NCBI GenBank assembly: GCA_026394175.1
Contig: JAPKYU010000403.1
Location: forward strand, 1 to 38,200
Direction of reading: 5' to 3'
DNA: 38,200 nucleotides
From: Acidobacteriota bacterium
GTDB taxonomy: Bacteria > Acidobacteriota > Terriglobia > JAJPHL01 > JAPKYU01
Shown here: piece after piece, positions 1 through 8,983 of the stretch
How the letters are laid out: each line of letters begins with the position of its first letter
Numbering within the stretch: the stretch's first letter is position 1
Position numbers and translations under genes: made by a program
The notes under the pieces: model-generated
Database searches by the model: none
The model's input: the letters and a program-made list of their open reading frames with translations, nothing else
What the model was told of the DNA's origin: nothing

Positions 1-77
1 ATCAGCTTTCAGCCAAGGGACCGGGCGGACGGGGGGAAAATTCAGCAATCAGCATTCAGCTATCAGCTTTCAGCCAA
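1..77. repeat. Heptad array R1 (TCAGCTA/TCAGCTT words)
   Basis: The pentamer TCAGC recurs every 7 bases at 2 and 9, then at 42, 49, 56, 63 and 70, with variable two-base linkers. A larger unit, TCAGC words followed by a CCAAGG(G)RCCGGGCGGACGGGG tail, occurs twice (1-35 and about 62-100), so this is also an imperfect direct repeat of about 61 bases. The 7-base register is not kept between the two blocks. The left edge is cut by the window. Confidence 0.85.
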
Positions 78-313
78 GGGGCCGGGCGGACGGGGGGGGG
101 AGGCTGCCGGGGTTTCTTGCCACATCACCCAGCGCGGGGAGATCACCGCGAAACTTCCCCCTCTTGCGATGAGGATCGGCTGCGTCCCTTCGGCTTCTGG
201 GGAATTGCAGAAAACCCGGGGCCGGCGGGATCCGCCGCGGCGGACGCTCCATAAAATCACGTAGTTCAGGCTGACCCCGTTCCCCGAATGTTTCTTGCAT
301 AGATCATCACAAT
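78..313. other. Non-coding stretch, no convincing gene
   Basis: Overlapping short reading frames on the minus strand here have no recognisable family features. The only structure seen is a perfect 14-base palindrome centred on GCCGCGGC at 231-244, listed separately. No promoter could be placed confidently for the toxin gene that follows. Confidence 0.5.
231..244. repeat. Palindrome TCCGCCGCGGCGGA, copy 1
   Basis: A perfect 14-base palindrome. The identical 14-mer recurs at 22344-22357, and a close variant with C/G ends lies at 987-1000. All three are outside genes. Confidence 0.75.
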
Positions 314-622
314 GTGGGTACACTGTCAACAAGGGTGAAGGAAGGCATCGAGTTCGAGTGGGACGCAGCCAATGCAGCACACATCGCACGGCACGGGATA
401 ACACCCCGAGAGGCCGAGCAGGCGATGGTCAACGACCCGGTCGAAGTCAGATCGGCGGTGCGGGGAGCTGAATTTCGAACGCTGCGCCTGGGCCAAACGG
501 ATGCCGGGCGTTACCTCACCCTGATCTATACCAGGCGGGGCGGCCAAATTCGCATCGTCACCGCCTACCCCATGAAACGCAAGCACAGGAGGCTCTATGA
601 AGGCCACAAAGGCAAAGCCTGA
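314..622 (+). CDS. brnT: BrnT-type toxin (type II toxin-antitoxin)
   Basis: A small protein of up to 102 residues with the BrnT pattern. It opens with FEWD-A-NAAHIARHGI, continues with EAEQAMVNDPVE, and carries a central RTLRLGQT...YLTLIYT strand pair and a C-terminal RIVTAYPMKRKHRRLYE segment. BrnT proteins are RelE-fold ribonuclease toxins held inactive by a ribbon-helix-helix antitoxin. The start is uncertain: GTG at 314 has no clear ribosome site, and GTG at 335 would begin the protein just before the conserved FEWD region. The 3' end overlaps the downstream antitoxin by 26 bases, as expected for a co-translated toxin-first pair. The family call is from motif recognition only. Confidence 0.8.
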   Translation: MGTLSTRVKEGIEFEWDAANAAHIARHGITPREAEQAMVNDPVEVRSAVRGAEFRTLRLGQTDAGRYLTLIYTRRGGQIRIVTAYPMKRKHRRLYEGHKGKA

Positions 623-938
623 ACGAAGCGGGACGAATGAGACAAAGCGCGCCAAGCCGGTCCCGGTAGTCGAGCTCCACGGCGTTCCCGAGTTCAAGAA
701 CGAAGCCGAGGAAGCCGATTGGTGGGACGCGCATCCCGAAGTGGTTACGAGGGCCTTCGAGCAGGCCTATGGGAAAGTGCCCTCGAAGCGCCGCCCGCCA
801 ACCCGGATCGTCAACATTCGCCTGCCGGTCGAAGACATTGCCCGAGCGCAGCGGATCGCTGCCCGGAAGGGCTTCGGCTATCAGACGCTCGTGAAATCTC
901 TTCTGCACGAAGCGCTCGAGCGGGAGGAACGCGCCTGA
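597..938 (+). CDS. CopG-like antitoxin partner of BrnT
   Basis: A protein of 113 residues. The N-terminal third is basic and includes EFKNEAEEADWWDAHPEVV, typical of the CopG antitoxin family found with BrnT/RelE-type toxins. The C-terminal third (IVNIRLPVEDIARAQRIAARKGFGYQTLVKSLL) is a ribbon-helix-helix DNA-binding and dimerisation unit. It should bind the toxin through its N-terminal part and repress the operon. AGGAGG four bases before the ATG supports this start, inside the toxin gene. It is not the DUF4415-type BrnA usually paired with BrnT, so no symbol is given. Confidence 0.8.
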   Translation: MKATKAKPERSGTNETKRAKPVPVVELHGVPEFKNEAEEADWWDAHPEVVTRAFEQAYGKVPSKRRPPTRIVNIRLPVEDIARAQRIAARKGFGYQTLVKSLLHEALEREERA

Positions 939-986
939 CTCGTTAGTGTGCCTGGGCGGGGGAAAGAAATGGGACGCAGATCGACG

Positions 987-1000
987 CCCGCCGCGGCGGG
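987..1000. repeat. Palindrome CCCGCCGCGGCGGG, variant copy
   Basis: A perfect 14-base palindrome sharing the CCGCCGCGGCGG core with the copies at 231-244 and 22344-22357. It lies between the antitoxin gene and the heptad hairpin. Confidence 0.7.
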
Positions 1001-1030
1001 AACGCGGATCATCCGGGAGGGCGCTGTTCC

Positions 1031-1149
1031 GAGTGCGGAATGCGGAATGGGGAGTGCGGAGTGAAAGAACATTCCGCACTCCGCATTCCGCATTCCGCAC
1101 TGGAGAGTGACGGTTCCCTATTCCTAATTCTTAATTCATAATTCCCGGC
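1031..1149. repeat. Heptad array R2, long hairpin plus second word set
   Basis: Seventeen consecutive 7-base words. The left arm is GAGTGCG/GAATGCG-type (1031-1063) and the right arm TCCGCAC/TCCGCAT-type (1070-1101). Bases 1032-1063 pair with 1070-1101 over 32 positions with only two mismatches, around an AAAGAA loop. The array then changes to TCCCTAT, TCCTAAT, TCTTAAT, TCATAAT, TCCCGGC, ending 1149, while TC stays at the same position of every word from 1073. It ends just before the AGGAGG ribosome site of the next gene. Confidence 0.9.
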
Positions 1150-1162
1150 AGGAGGTGGCGCT

Positions 1163-2347
1163 ATGGAATCGGAGATCTCGAGACGCAAATTTGTGGCCGG
1201 AGCGGTGACGGCGGCGTCGGCGATGCGCGTGGCGGGCGCTAACGACCGCGTCCGCCTGGGCATTATCGGGACTGGGGGCCGCGGCTCGTACCTGATGAGA
1301 GAGGCGGACAAGGCCGGCGGCATCCAGTGGGTGGCGGTGTGCGACGCCTGGGACGCGCGGCGGGACCAGGGCGAGAAAACCGCCGGCGGCAACGTCGCCA
1401 AATTCGCCGACTACCGCCGCCTGCTGGAGCGCAAGGACATCGACGCGGTCATTGTGGCCACCTGGGACAACACGCACGCGCAGATCACCATCGAGGCCTG
1501 CGGCGCCGGCAAGGACGTCTACGTCGAGAAGCCGATGACCTCGACGCCCATGCAGGGGCCGCCGGTGGCGCGCGCCGTGCGCCGGCACAAGCGCGTGGCG
1601 CATGTGGGGGTGCAACAGCGCAGCACGCCGCACTTCATGGAGGCCAAGGAGCGCTTCGTCGATGGCGGGCAGCTTGGCCGCGTGCACATGGTCCGCACCA
1701 TCTGGAACAACAACAGCGGCTACCTGAGCAAACCCCCCGCCGGCATGGAGCAGAAGCCCGCTGGCCTGGATTGGGAAGCATGCCTCGGCGCGCTGCCAAA
1801 GATCCCCTGGGACCCCAAGCGCTATTTCAACCGCTTCTCGTATATCGACCTGTGCTGCGGGCAGACCGGCGGCCTGCTGGTGCACATGATCGACGTTGTG
1901 CAGTGGTACCTGGGCATCACCAGGCCGCTGTCGGCCGTGGCGCTGGGCGGCATCTACCAGTACGACGACGGGCGCGACGCTCCCGACAACATCAACGTGA
2001 TCCTCGATTATCCCGAGAAGCTTACCGTAACCTTCGAGGCCAGCCTGGCCGACGGCGTGCCGCGCGAAAACGCCGACATCGTGTTCATGGGCGAAGGCGG
2101 GCGGCTGTCGATTTTCCGCAGCGGCTACCGCTTCATGCGCAGCGGGCAGAAAGACCCGGCCCAGGACATCGCCGTCAAAGGCACGCCCGACCTGCACATG
2201 GCCAACTGGCTGGAGTGCGTGCGCAGCCGCAAGGAGCCGAACGCCACGGTCGAACAGGGCCACTACGGCGCCATGGCCTGCCACATCGGCAACCTCGCTT
2301 ACCAGCAGAAGGCGCGCGTGGCATGGAAAGAGGAATGGAACATATGA
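1163..2347 (+). CDS. Tat-exported Gfo/Idh/MocA family oxidoreductase
   Basis: A protein of 394 residues. It begins with a twin-arginine motif (SRRKFV, residues 6-11) and a short hydrophobic segment, then the nucleotide fold GIIGTGGRG (about 34-41). The EKP motif of the family is near residue 122 and a GGLLVHMIDVVQW helix near 228-241 carries the usual histidine region. Members are NAD(P)-dependent dehydrogenases acting on sugars, inositols or related compounds; the substrate cannot be read from the sequence. AGGAGG before the ATG supports the start. Its stop overlaps the next gene's start by four bases (ATGA), so the two are probably co-translated and act on the same compound. Confidence 0.9.
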   Translation: MESEISRRKFVAGAVTAASAMRVAGANDRVRLGIIGTGGRGSYLMREADKAGGIQWVAVCDAWDARRDQGEKTAGGNVAKFADYRRLLERKDIDAVIVATWDNTHAQITIEACGAGKDVYVEKPMTSTPMQGPPVARAVRRHKRVAHVGVQQRSTPHFMEAKERFVDGGQLGRVHMVRTIWNNNSGYLSKPPAGMEQKPAGLDWEACLGALPKIPWDPKRYFNRFSYIDLCCGQTGGLLVHMIDVVQWYLGITRPLSAVALGGIYQYDDGRDAPDNINVILDYPEKLTVTFEASLADGVPRENADIVFMGEGGRLSIFRSGYRFMRSGQKDPAQDIAVKGTPDLHMANWLECVRSRKEPNATVEQGHYGAMACHIGNLAYQQKARVAWKEEWNI

Positions 2348-3189
2348 GCATCGAAGTCGGCGTGAATATGGAGTTCATCCGCTGCCAGGACAAGCCGTTC
2401 GCCGCCGGGGTGGAGCGGGCCGCGCAACTGGGCTTTCGCTGGGTCGAGCCCATGGTGCACAACGGACGCGAGCTGCTCAGTGAGGCCGGCTACTTCCATT
2501 CCTTCTCGATGGACGACGACCCGCTGGAGATGAAGGACATCCTCGACCGCCACGGCGTGAAGGCCTCGGGGTTGAGCGCACACTGCCCGCTGATGCGCCC
2601 GGAGATCAGCGTGCCCTACTTGCAGAAGGCCGTCCGCTTCGCCGCCGCCGTCGGCGCGCCGGTGGTGAACACCGACGAGGGCATCCGGCCGGACTGGGTC
2701 AGCCTCGATGAAGCCTTCCCCATCATGAAGTACACGCTCACCACCGTGCTCCGAACGGCCGAGCGGTACGGCGTTTCCATCGGCATCGAGCCGCACCAGA
2801 GCATCTCCAGGACCACCGCGGGCCTGCTGCGGATCGCCACGCTGGTGGACTCGCCGCGGCTGCGCGTGAACTACGACACGGGCAATGTTTACCTGGCCGG
2901 GGAGGATCCCTATGAGGGACTGAAGGCGATTTCGCACCTGCTGGTTCACGTGCACGCCAAAGACATCAGCATCAGGATGTCGGAGGCGGAAAAAGGAAAG
3001 GTCACCGGCACGCCGGTGGGCTGCGCCTGCGGGGACGGGGTGATCGACTGGCGCAAGGTGGTGGCCATTCTGCGCCAGGCCGGATTCAGCGGGGTGCTGT
3101 CGGTGGAGTGCGGCACGCCGGAGCAGGCCGCGCGCAGCCTGGCCCACCTGAACACCATCCTCAGCGAACCGCGGACGGCGAGCGCGTAG
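2344..3189 (+). CDS. Sugar phosphate isomerase/epimerase (AP endonuclease 2 TIM barrel)
   Basis: A protein of 281 residues starting at the ATG that overlaps the upstream stop. It is a xylose-isomerase-like TIM barrel: GFRWVEPMVHNGRELL near the N terminus, IGIEPHQS carrying a metal-binding Glu, then NYDTGN, HVHAKDI and, at the end, GVLSVECG. These Glu, Asp, His and Glu positions match the divalent metal site of sugar isomerases and epimerases. Enzymes of this type often stand beside Gfo/Idh/MocA dehydrogenases in inositol or rare-sugar pathways. The open frame continues upstream through the previous gene, but that part is a shadow. Confidence 0.88.
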   Translation: MSIEVGVNMEFIRCQDKPFAAGVERAAQLGFRWVEPMVHNGRELLSEAGYFHSFSMDDDPLEMKDILDRHGVKASGLSAHCPLMRPEISVPYLQKAVRFAAAVGAPVVNTDEGIRPDWVSLDEAFPIMKYTLTTVLRTAERYGVSIGIEPHQSISRTTAGLLRIATLVDSPRLRVNYDTGNVYLAGEDPYEGLKAISHLLVHVHAKDISIRMSEAEKGKVTGTPVGCACGDGVIDWRKVVAILRQAGFSGVLSVECGTPEQAARSLAHLNTILSEPRTASA

Positions 3190-3196
3190 TTGCAGT

Positions 3197-3213
3197 GCCG
3201 CCATCCTGGCGGC
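3197..3213. terminator. Hairpin after the isomerase gene
   Basis: GCCGCCA (3197-3203), loop TCC, TGGCGGC (3207-3213): a perfect 7-bp stem starting eight bases after the stop codon, between two converging genes. There is no T run, so intrinsic termination is only possible. Confidence 0.4.
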
Positions 3214-3308
3214 CCAGAGAGGCCGCGGAACGCCCAGACCTCTGCTGGCGGGACGCCGGCGGTACAGCATTTTTCAGCGCCGCTACGCGCAGATTTGACT
3301 GGCCTTGA

Positions 3309-3338
3309 TCTGCGTTTTTCTGCGTTTATCTGCGTCCC
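3309..3338. repeat. Period-10 repeat (TCTGCGTTTA)
   Basis: Three 10-base units built on TCTGCGTTTT, TCTGCGTTTA and TCTGCGTCCC in the gap between converging genes. Similar in style to the heptad arrays but with a 10-base step. Confidence 0.7.
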
Positions 3339-3353
3339 ATTCTTTCTTCGCGG

Positions 3354-3920
3354 CTACTTGTGCTGGGTTTCCCAATCGTAGTTGATGCCAGGGTGGTCCC
3401 AGGGCAGGCGGCCCTCGTCGGCAGGGTTGTAAAAGCGGTCGGTGGCGTAGATGAGCACCGCCGGCGCCGTTCCGATGACTTTGCAGCCGTGAGCGACGCC
3501 GGCGGGGATCAGGAGTTGCCAGGGGCGCAGTTGCCCGATGTAGAGGGTGTTGCGGCGTCCGTGCGTCGGCGAACCTTGGCCCAGGTCCACCAGGGCCACC
3601 TGCAGCATCCCCGCCGTCACCGCCCACACGTCGGTTTGCCGGCGATGGTAGTGAAAGGCCTTGACCGAGCCGGGATACAGGAACGAAGCCGAGACCTGGG
3701 TGGACGCCGCCGGATATCCCGCGACCAGCCCTTGCCCCATCCGCAACAGCTCGAGGAAATAGCCCCGGTCGTCGGCCCACACCGCCAAGGGCTGAATTCG
3801 CACGCCGGTAATCAAGCCGCGGGAATCCGGCGAGGCAATGACATCCCCGATCCCCTTGGGGCACTCGGGCAGCGCGATCTCGATTCCCCCTTCGGCTTCC
3901 GGCATTGCCGTTTGGCTCAT
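3354..3920 (-). CDS. dTDP-4-dehydrorhamnose 3,5-epimerase-like protein (RmlC/cupin)
   Basis: A protein of 188 residues from the ATG at 3920, chosen because GGAG-rich sequence lies directly before it; an upstream in-frame start at 3947 would add nine residues. RmlC-type features are DDRGYFLELLR, the barrel strand SVKAFHYHRRQTDVW with clustered histidines, RPWQLLIPAGVAHGC, and a final RFYNPADEGRLPWDHP. RmlC enzymes epimerise C3 and C5 of dTDP-4-keto-6-deoxyglucose for rhamnose synthesis. No other rml genes are nearby, so the substrate may differ. It stands alone, converging with the isomerase operon and divergent from the gene at 4004. Confidence 0.82.
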   Translation of the reverse strand: MSQTAMPEAEGGIEIALPECPKGIGDVIASPDSRGLITGVRIQPLAVWADDRGYFLELLRMGQGLVAGYPAASTQVSASFLYPGSVKAFHYHRRQTDVWAVTAGMLQVALVDLGQGSPTHGRRNTLYIGQLRPWQLLIPAGVAHGCKVIGTAPAVLIYATDRFYNPADEGRLPWDHPGINYDWETQHK

Positions 3921-4003
3921 GCTCCTCTCTCCTTCGTGAGCGCCCACATCGCTCTGTCTTTATGGTAACTTCTCTCCACAGCATTGTAGCGGAAAACAAG
4001 ACG

Positions 4004-5671
4004 ATGAACCGCAGACGATTCTTGCAAGGGGCGGGGACGGCCGCATTGGCAACCGGGGCCGGCGCCGCGCCGCGCGACATTTACCTCGAGCTGATCCAGC
4101 CGGCCGAACAGGCAGCCGAAAAGTCGCTCGCTCGGCAGCAACCGGACGGCGGGCTGGCGGACGACTACGAAATCCCGTCGCCGGGCGCCACCGCTGGCTT
4201 TCTGAGCGCCCTGGCCGCCGTCTACGCGGCGCCCGAATCCCGCTTTCACCGCGACGCGGACTTGCTGCGGCGCATGGAGCGCGCGGCCGAAAGCCTGGTT
4301 CGGGTGCAGCGGCCCGACGGAACCATCGACCTGCCCAGCACCAATTTCGGCTCGCCCCCCGACACCGGCTTTGTGCTGGAGCCGGTCTGCGCGGTGGCCG
4401 CCGTTCTCCGGACATGCCGCTATGAGGAAACCCGAAAGCTGGAAGCAAGTCTGGACGCTTTCATTCGGCGGGCGGGCGAGGCCCTGGCCGTCGGCGGCAT
4501 TCATACGCCGAACCATCGCTGGGTGGTAGTGGCCGCGCTGGCCCGCTGCCACCGCCTTTTTCCCAACCCGCGGTATCTGTCGCGCATCGACGAATGGCTG
4601 GCCGAGGGCATCGATCAGGATGCCGACGGCCATTTCACCGAGCGCAGCGTCGGCGTCTACAACGCGGCGTGCGACAACATGTTGCTGACCGCCGCCCGCC
4701 TGCTGGAGCGGCCGGCCCTGCTCGATCCGGTTCGAAAGAACCTGGAAGCCATGCTCTATTTCGTCCGCCCCGGCGGCGAGCTGGCCACCGAGATCTCCCG
4801 GCGGCAGGACCACTTCGCGCCGGCCACGCTGCGGCCGTACTACCGCGCATATAAGTACATGGCTGCGCGCGACGGCAACGGGCGGTTTGCCTCGGCCGCC
4901 GAGGCCATCGAACGCGAGCACGCCGGCCAACTGGGCGGCGAGCTGATCCATTTCCTCGAGGTCCCCGAATTGCGCCAGGCCGGCCCCCAGCCGCTGCCCT
5001 TGCCGGAAGACTACAATCGCTTTTGGCCCTCCTACGAATTCGCCCACGTCCGCCGAGGCGCCTACGACGCGACCTTGCTGGGCCGCGATTCGCGGTTCTT
5101 CTCCTTCCGCCATGGCGGCGCGGTGGTGGAAGCGGTGCGGCTGGCCAGCGCTTTTTTCGGCAAGGGCCAATTCGCCGCGCCGCTGGTGCGCGCCTCCGGC
5201 GGATACCGGCTGGAACAGACGCTGGACGGCGATTATCTGCAGCCGCTCGAGCCGAAAGACCGGCGCGCCGACGGCGACTGGTTGAAAATGCCGCGCGACC
5301 GGCGGGCGCGCAGCAACCGCTTCACTCTGCGGTCGAAGGTGGAAATCCACGAGGTGGAGCGCGGCTTCGATATCGCCGTGGACGTGGGCGGAACCGACCG
5401 CGTGCCGGCGGCCATCGAGATCGCACTGCGCCCCGGCGGCCGGCTCTCCGGCGACGGACTTCGCCCGGCGCCCCGGCTGACCGACGCCCACTTGCTGGCG
5501 GAGGGCTACGCCACCTATGAGGCAGGCGGTCGCGGCGTGCGTATCGGGCCCGGTTTTCGCCGCCACGCCTGGACCCAGTTGCGCGGCGCCGAGGCCCGGC
5601 TTCCCGGCCTTTCGCTTTACCTGACCGGCTTCGCGCCGTTCAAGCACACGCTGGAGGTTCGTGCAGTATGA
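4004..5671 (+). CDS. Tat-exported protein, possible alpha-toroid carbohydrate-active fold
   Basis: A protein of 555 residues from ATG 4004, where the N terminus reads MNRRRFLQGAGTAALATGAG: an RR-x-F-L Tat motif followed by an Ala/Gly-rich stretch. An in-frame ATG at 3962 is possible but would bury the signal. The first 330 residues are helix-rich with repeated QQPDGG, RPDGTIDLPSTNFGSPPDTGF and NHRWVVVAALA segments, suggestive of an (alpha/alpha) toroid as in polysaccharide lyases and heparinases. The last 200 residues look beta-rich. I do not recognise the family with certainty; a role in acidic polysaccharide breakdown is inference. Its stop overlaps the next ORF (ATGA). Confidence 0.65.
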   Translation: MNRRRFLQGAGTAALATGAGAAPRDIYLELIQPAEQAAEKSLARQQPDGGLADDYEIPSPGATAGFLSALAAVYAAPESRFHRDADLLRRMERAAESLVRVQRPDGTIDLPSTNFGSPPDTGFVLEPVCAVAAVLRTCRYEETRKLEASLDAFIRRAGEALAVGGIHTPNHRWVVVAALARCHRLFPNPRYLSRIDEWLAEGIDQDADGHFTERSVGVYNAACDNMLLTAARLLERPALLDPVRKNLEAMLYFVRPGGELATEISRRQDHFAPATLRPYYRAYKYMAARDGNGRFASAAEAIEREHAGQLGGELIHFLEVPELRQAGPQPLPLPEDYNRFWPSYEFAHVRRGAYDATLLGRDSRFFSFRHGGAVVEAVRLASAFFGKGQFAAPLVRASGGYRLEQTLDGDYLQPLEPKDRRADGDWLKMPRDRRARSNRFTLRSKVEIHEVERGFDIAVDVGGTDRVPAAIEIALRPGGRLSGDGLRPAPRLTDAHLLAEGYATYEAGGRGVRIGPGFRRHAWTQLRGAEARLPGLSLYLTGFAPFKHTLEVRAV

Positions 5672-5847
5672 AAACCGAAGAGAAGGAAGATTTGCAGGAG
5701 ATCCGGGACGACAAAGTGCGCCGCTTCATCGAGAAAAGCCACAAGCAATACGTGGCGGGACAAAGCAGGCCGGCGGAGGAGTTGCTGGCGGAGTTGCGCG
5801 ACATCGCCAGGCGCAGCCGGCTTTCAACAAAGCGTCGAAGGAAATGA
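5668..5847 (+). CDS. Small hypothetical protein, 59 residues
   Basis: The ATG at 5668 overlaps the stop of the preceding gene (ATGA), and the frame runs to TGA at 5845. The protein is charged and helical (MKTEEKEDLQEIRDDKVRRF, later SRPAEELLAELRDIARR), ending in a basic KRRRK tail. The middle resembles short helical antitoxin-like proteins, but no partner toxin is present. The four-base overlap and absence of stops support translation. Function unknown. Confidence 0.5.
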   Translation: MKTEEKEDLQEIRDDKVRRFIEKSHKQYVAGQSRPAEELLAELRDIARRSRLSTKRRRK

Positions 5848-5880
5848 CGACGGCACTGACGCCGGCCGCTGCTCTGGGGG

Positions 5881-7101
5881 TTAACTGGATCGATAGCGGC
5901 GGGCCACGTAGTCTTCCAGAATGCCGATGAAATCGGCGACGATGGTGTCGCCTTTCAGCGTGCGAAGCAGCTTGCCATCCACAAAAACCGGCGCTTTCGG
6001 CTCCTCGAACGTCCCGGGCAGCGAGATGCCGATGTCGGCGTGGCGGGATTCACCCGGGCCGTTGACGATGCAGCCCATCACCGCCACGCGCAGCTCCTCC
6101 ACGCCCGGGTAGCGCCGCTTCCACTCCGGCATCTGCCGGCGAAGATGATCCTGGATCTGCCCGGCCATCTCCTGGAAGAAGGTGCTGGTGGTGCGGCCAC
6201 AGCCGGGGCAGGCGCTCACCTGCGGCGTGAAACTGCGCAACCCCAGAGACTGCAGCATCTGCTGCGCCACCAGGACTTCCTCGGTGCGGTCACCGTTGGG
6301 CGCCGGGGTCAGCGAAACCCGGATGGTGTCACCGATCCCCTCCTGCAGCAGGATGCACATGGCGGCGGTGCTGGCCACGATCCCTTTGGCCCCCAGGCCC
6401 GCCTCGGTCAGGCCCAGGTGCAGCGGATAATCGCAGCGGGCGGCCAGGTCGCGATAGACGTCGATCAGTTCCTGGACGCCGGAGACCTTCGCGCTCAGGA
6501 TAATGCGGTTGTGGGCCAGGCCGTACTCCTCGGCCAGTTGCGCGGATTCCATCGCGCTGGCCACCATGGCGCCGCGCATCACCTCGGCCGCCGGGCGCGG
6601 GGCAGCCGACCGCGCGTTCTCATCCATGAGGCGCGCCAGCAGCGCCTGGTCCAGCGAGCCCCAGTTGACCCCGATGCGCACCGGCTTGCCGTTGTCCGCC
6701 GCCACGCGGATCATGGTGCGGAAGTTTTCGTCGCTCTTCCTGCCGATATCGACGTTGCCCGGGTTGATGCGGTACTTGGCCAGGCGGCGGGCGCATTCCG
6801 GGTAGCGGGTGAGCAGCAGATGCCCGTTGTAGTGGAAATCGCCGATCAGCGGGACGCCGATGCCGCGCGCCGAGAGACCCTCGGCGATGGCCGGAACGGC
6901 TGCCGCGGCCGCCTCGGTGTTCACCGTCACCCGCACCAGCTCCGAGCCGGCGGCGGCGAGTGCGGCCGCCTGGCGCACGGTGGAGTCAACGTCGGCCGTG
7001 TCGGTGTTGGTCATCGACTGCACAACGATGGGGTGCGTGCCGCCGACCTGGACGCCGCCCACATCCGCCACCACCGACCTTCTGCGCTGGATCTCCGCCA
7101 T
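5881..7101 (-). CDS. ispG: 4-hydroxy-3-methylbut-2-enyl diphosphate synthase (IspG/GcpE)
   Basis: A protein of 406 residues that makes HMBPP from MEcPP in the MEP isoprenoid pathway, using a [4Fe-4S] cluster. The cluster ligands are visible: C298 and C301 in ACPGCGRT, C344 in [11 protein letters not shown], with the conserved Glu just after. The N-terminal TIM barrel carries [19 protein letters not shown] and [14 protein letters not shown] 7101 is chosen because homology begins there; the open frame extends to 7272 but that part runs through a heptad repeat. The gene is divergent from the HD-GYP gene and ends convergent with the small ORF at 5847. Confidence 0.96.
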   Translation of the reverse strand: MAEIQRRRSVVADVGGVQVGGTHPIVVQSMTNTDTADVDSTVRQAAALAAAGSELVRVTVNTEAAAAAVPAIAEGLSARGIGVPLIGDFHYNGHLLLTRYPECARRLAKYRINPGNVDIGRKSDENFRTMIRVAADNGKPVRIGVNWGSLDQALLARLMDENARSAAPRPAAEVMRGAMVASAMESAQLAEEYGLAHNRIILSAKVSGVQELIDVYRDLAARCDYPLHLGLTEAGLGAKGIVASTAAMCILLQEGIGDTIRVSLTPAPNGDRTEEVLVAQQMLQSLGLRSFTPQVSACPGCGRTTSTFFQEMAGQIQDHLRRQMPEWKRRYPGVEELRVAVMGCIVNGPGESRHADIGISLPGTFEEPKAPVFVDGKLLRTLKGDTIVADFIGILEDYVARRYRSS

Positions 7102-7120
7102 CGACTCATTGTAACAATGG

Positions 7121-7155
7121 TTCCAGGTTTCAGGTGTCAGGTTCCAGGTTCTGGG
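7121..7155. repeat. Heptad array R3 (TTCCAGG/TTTCAGG words)
   Basis: Five consecutive words: TTCCAGG, TTTCAGG, TGTCAGG, TTCCAGG, TTCTGGG. It lies just upstream of the ispG start in the gap shared with the divergent HD-GYP gene. No inverted arm is seen here. Confidence 0.8.
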
Positions 7156-7237
7156 CGGCGTCACCGCAACCCTGTCGCCCGCCACCTTTAAGAAAACCTT
7201 GGTACTATAGATTCTCGCGGTCATCTTTCGGGAGAAT

Positions 7238-8983
7238 TTGGCCCGTTCACCTTTGATGAAACGTATCCCCATTCTTTACGTGATTTTCGCGGTGCTGATC
7301 CTGGTCAGCGTCGGGCCATTGATGTTCTACGGCATCAAGGTGATCGAGATCAACCGCGAGGCCCTGGAAACCAACGAGAAAGAGCTGCAGAACACCATCA
7401 CCCGGTCGGTGGCCGAGGAAATCGGGCTGCACGATACCAGCGTGACCGAACAGCTCCGGACGCTGTCGCAAGGGTTGGCGGCGGGCGGCGGAGGGCCGGC
7501 GGCCGAAGGGCGCATCCGGAACGCGCTGGAGCAGTTTGTAGCCTCCAATCCCAACCTGCTGCTGTACGTCTCGCTGCTGAACGAGCAGGCGCGGGGCGTG
7601 GCCGCCGGGCAGTACCAGGCCATGGCTGATCCGTTCCTGCGCAAGGCGCTGGAGCGGGCCTTCAACTCCGCGCAGCAGATGCAGCCCTACCAGGGCGAGC
7701 CGGTGCTGGTGCTCCGCCAATCCCGCCAGGTTCCGGTGATGGTGGTGTCGCTGCCGCTGTCGGCCGACGAGCGCTTCCAGGGCATGGTGGCGGCCGTGGT
7801 CACCCTGGAGCCAATGGTGAAGCGGCTGCAGGAATACAGCATCCGGGGCCTGGAGGCCTTTGTGGTGGACGGCGCCGGCCGGCTCATGCTGCACCCGGAC
7901 CTGTCCTCCAACGTCATCGGGCAGGACGTTTCGCAACTGCCGATCGTCCGCCGGTTCCTGGAGAGCTGGGGAGGAGGGCTGGCCCAGGCCCGCGAGACCA
8001 GTTCTTATGAAGCCTCCGTCGGCGACCGCAAGGTCCCCATGCTCGGCACCTATTGCCCGGTGCCCGGGCTGCGGTGGGCGGTCATCGCCCAGAAGCCCCT
8101 GGCCGTCGCCTATTTCTCGGTCTACCAGATGCAGCGGGTCACCACCTTCTGGGGCATCGTGCTGATCCTGATCAGCCTGGGCGTGGCCTATTACTCGGCC
8201 CTGCGCATCACCACGCCCATCCACGTGCTGACCGATTCCAGCCGGGCCATCGCCCGCGGCGACTTCAGCCGCCGCATCCAGCTTCAGAGCCGCACCGAGA
8301 TCGGCGAGCTGGCCGCCACCTTCAACCAGATGACCGGCGAGCTGGAGCGGTACATCGCCGACCTGAAGCGCGCCGCCGAGGAGAACCAGGAACTCTTCCT
8401 CTCCTCCATCCAGATGATCGCGGCGGCGGTGGACGAGAAGGACCCGTACACGCGCGGCCATTCCGAGCGCGTCACCCGCTACTCGATGCTGATTGCCGCC
8501 CAGATGGGGCTGCCCGAGGACGAGCTGTACAAGGTGAAGATCGCCGGCCTGCTCCACGACGTGGGCAAGATCGGCATCGAAGATCGGGTGCTGAAGAAAC
8601 CGGGCGCCCTGACTCCGGAAGAGTTCCAGATCATGAAGACCCACACCACCCGGGGCGCCACCATCCTGCGGCCCATTGAGAAGCTGCGGGAAATCATCCC
8701 CGGCGTCGAGCTGCACCACGAGTCCCTGGATGGCCGCGGCTACCCTTACGGCATGAAGGGGGACCGGATCCCGGTGTTGCCGCGCATCATCGCCGTGGCC
8801 GACACCTTCGACGCCATGACCACCGACCGGCCGTACCAGGCGGCGATGGAGGCCGAGGTGGCCCTGCGCTACGTCCACTCCCAGGTGAACAAGAAGTACG
8901 ACCCGCTCTGTGTCCAGGCGCTCCAGCAGGCCTTCGACGCCGGAAAGCTGCGGCTGGCGGCCCGCACGGCGATTGTGGTGTAG
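7238..8983 (+). CDS. Membrane HD-GYP cyclic-di-GMP phosphodiesterase with Cache-like sensor
   Basis: A protein of 581 residues from TTG 7238, which has GGGAG before it; ATG 7256 would remove six residues. It has a first membrane helix (about 9-30), an extracytoplasmic Cache-like region (about 35-295), a second helix ([17 protein letters not shown], about 300-320), a HAMP linker, then an HD-GYP domain. The catalytic HD is in [10 protein letters not shown] near residue 440 and the signature [11 protein letters not shown] near 492, both intact. Such proteins hydrolyse c-di-GMP in response to an external signal. Upstream it is divergent from ispG; the stop codon TAG is immediately followed by heptad array R4. 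Confidence 0.93.
   Translation: MARSPLMKRIPILYVIFAVLILVSVGPLMFYGIKVIEINREALETNEKELQNTITRSVAEEIGLHDTSVTEQLRTLSQGLAAGGGGPAAEGRIRNALEQFVASNPNLLLYVSLLNEQARGVAAGQYQAMADPFLRKALERAFNSAQQMQPYQGEPVLVLRQSRQVPVMVVSLPLSADERFQGMVAAVVTLEPMVKRLQEYSIRGLEAFVVDGAGRLMLHPDLSSNVIGQDVSQLPIVRRFLESWGGGLAQARETSSYEASVGDRKVPMLGTYCPVPGLRWAVIAQKPLAVAYFSVYQMQRVTTFWGIVLILISLGVAYYSALRITTPIHVLTDSSRAIARGDFSRRIQLQSRTEIGELAATFNQMTGELERYIADLKRAAEENQELFLSSIQMIAAAVDEKDPYTRGHSERVTRYSMLIAAQMGLPEDELYKVKIAGLLHDVGKIGIEDRVLKKPGALTPEEFQIMKTHTTRGATILRPIEKLREIIPGVELHHESLDGRGYPYGMKGDRIPVLPRIIAVADTFDAMTTDRPYQAAMEAEVALRYVHSQVNKKYDPLCVQALQQAFDAGKLRLAARTAIVV

Noticed and set aside
1327-2343. N-terminal extension of the isomerase frame to 1327
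   Set aside because: It overlaps the oxidoreductase gene in another frame and has no homology; the ATGA overlap at 2344 is the natural start.
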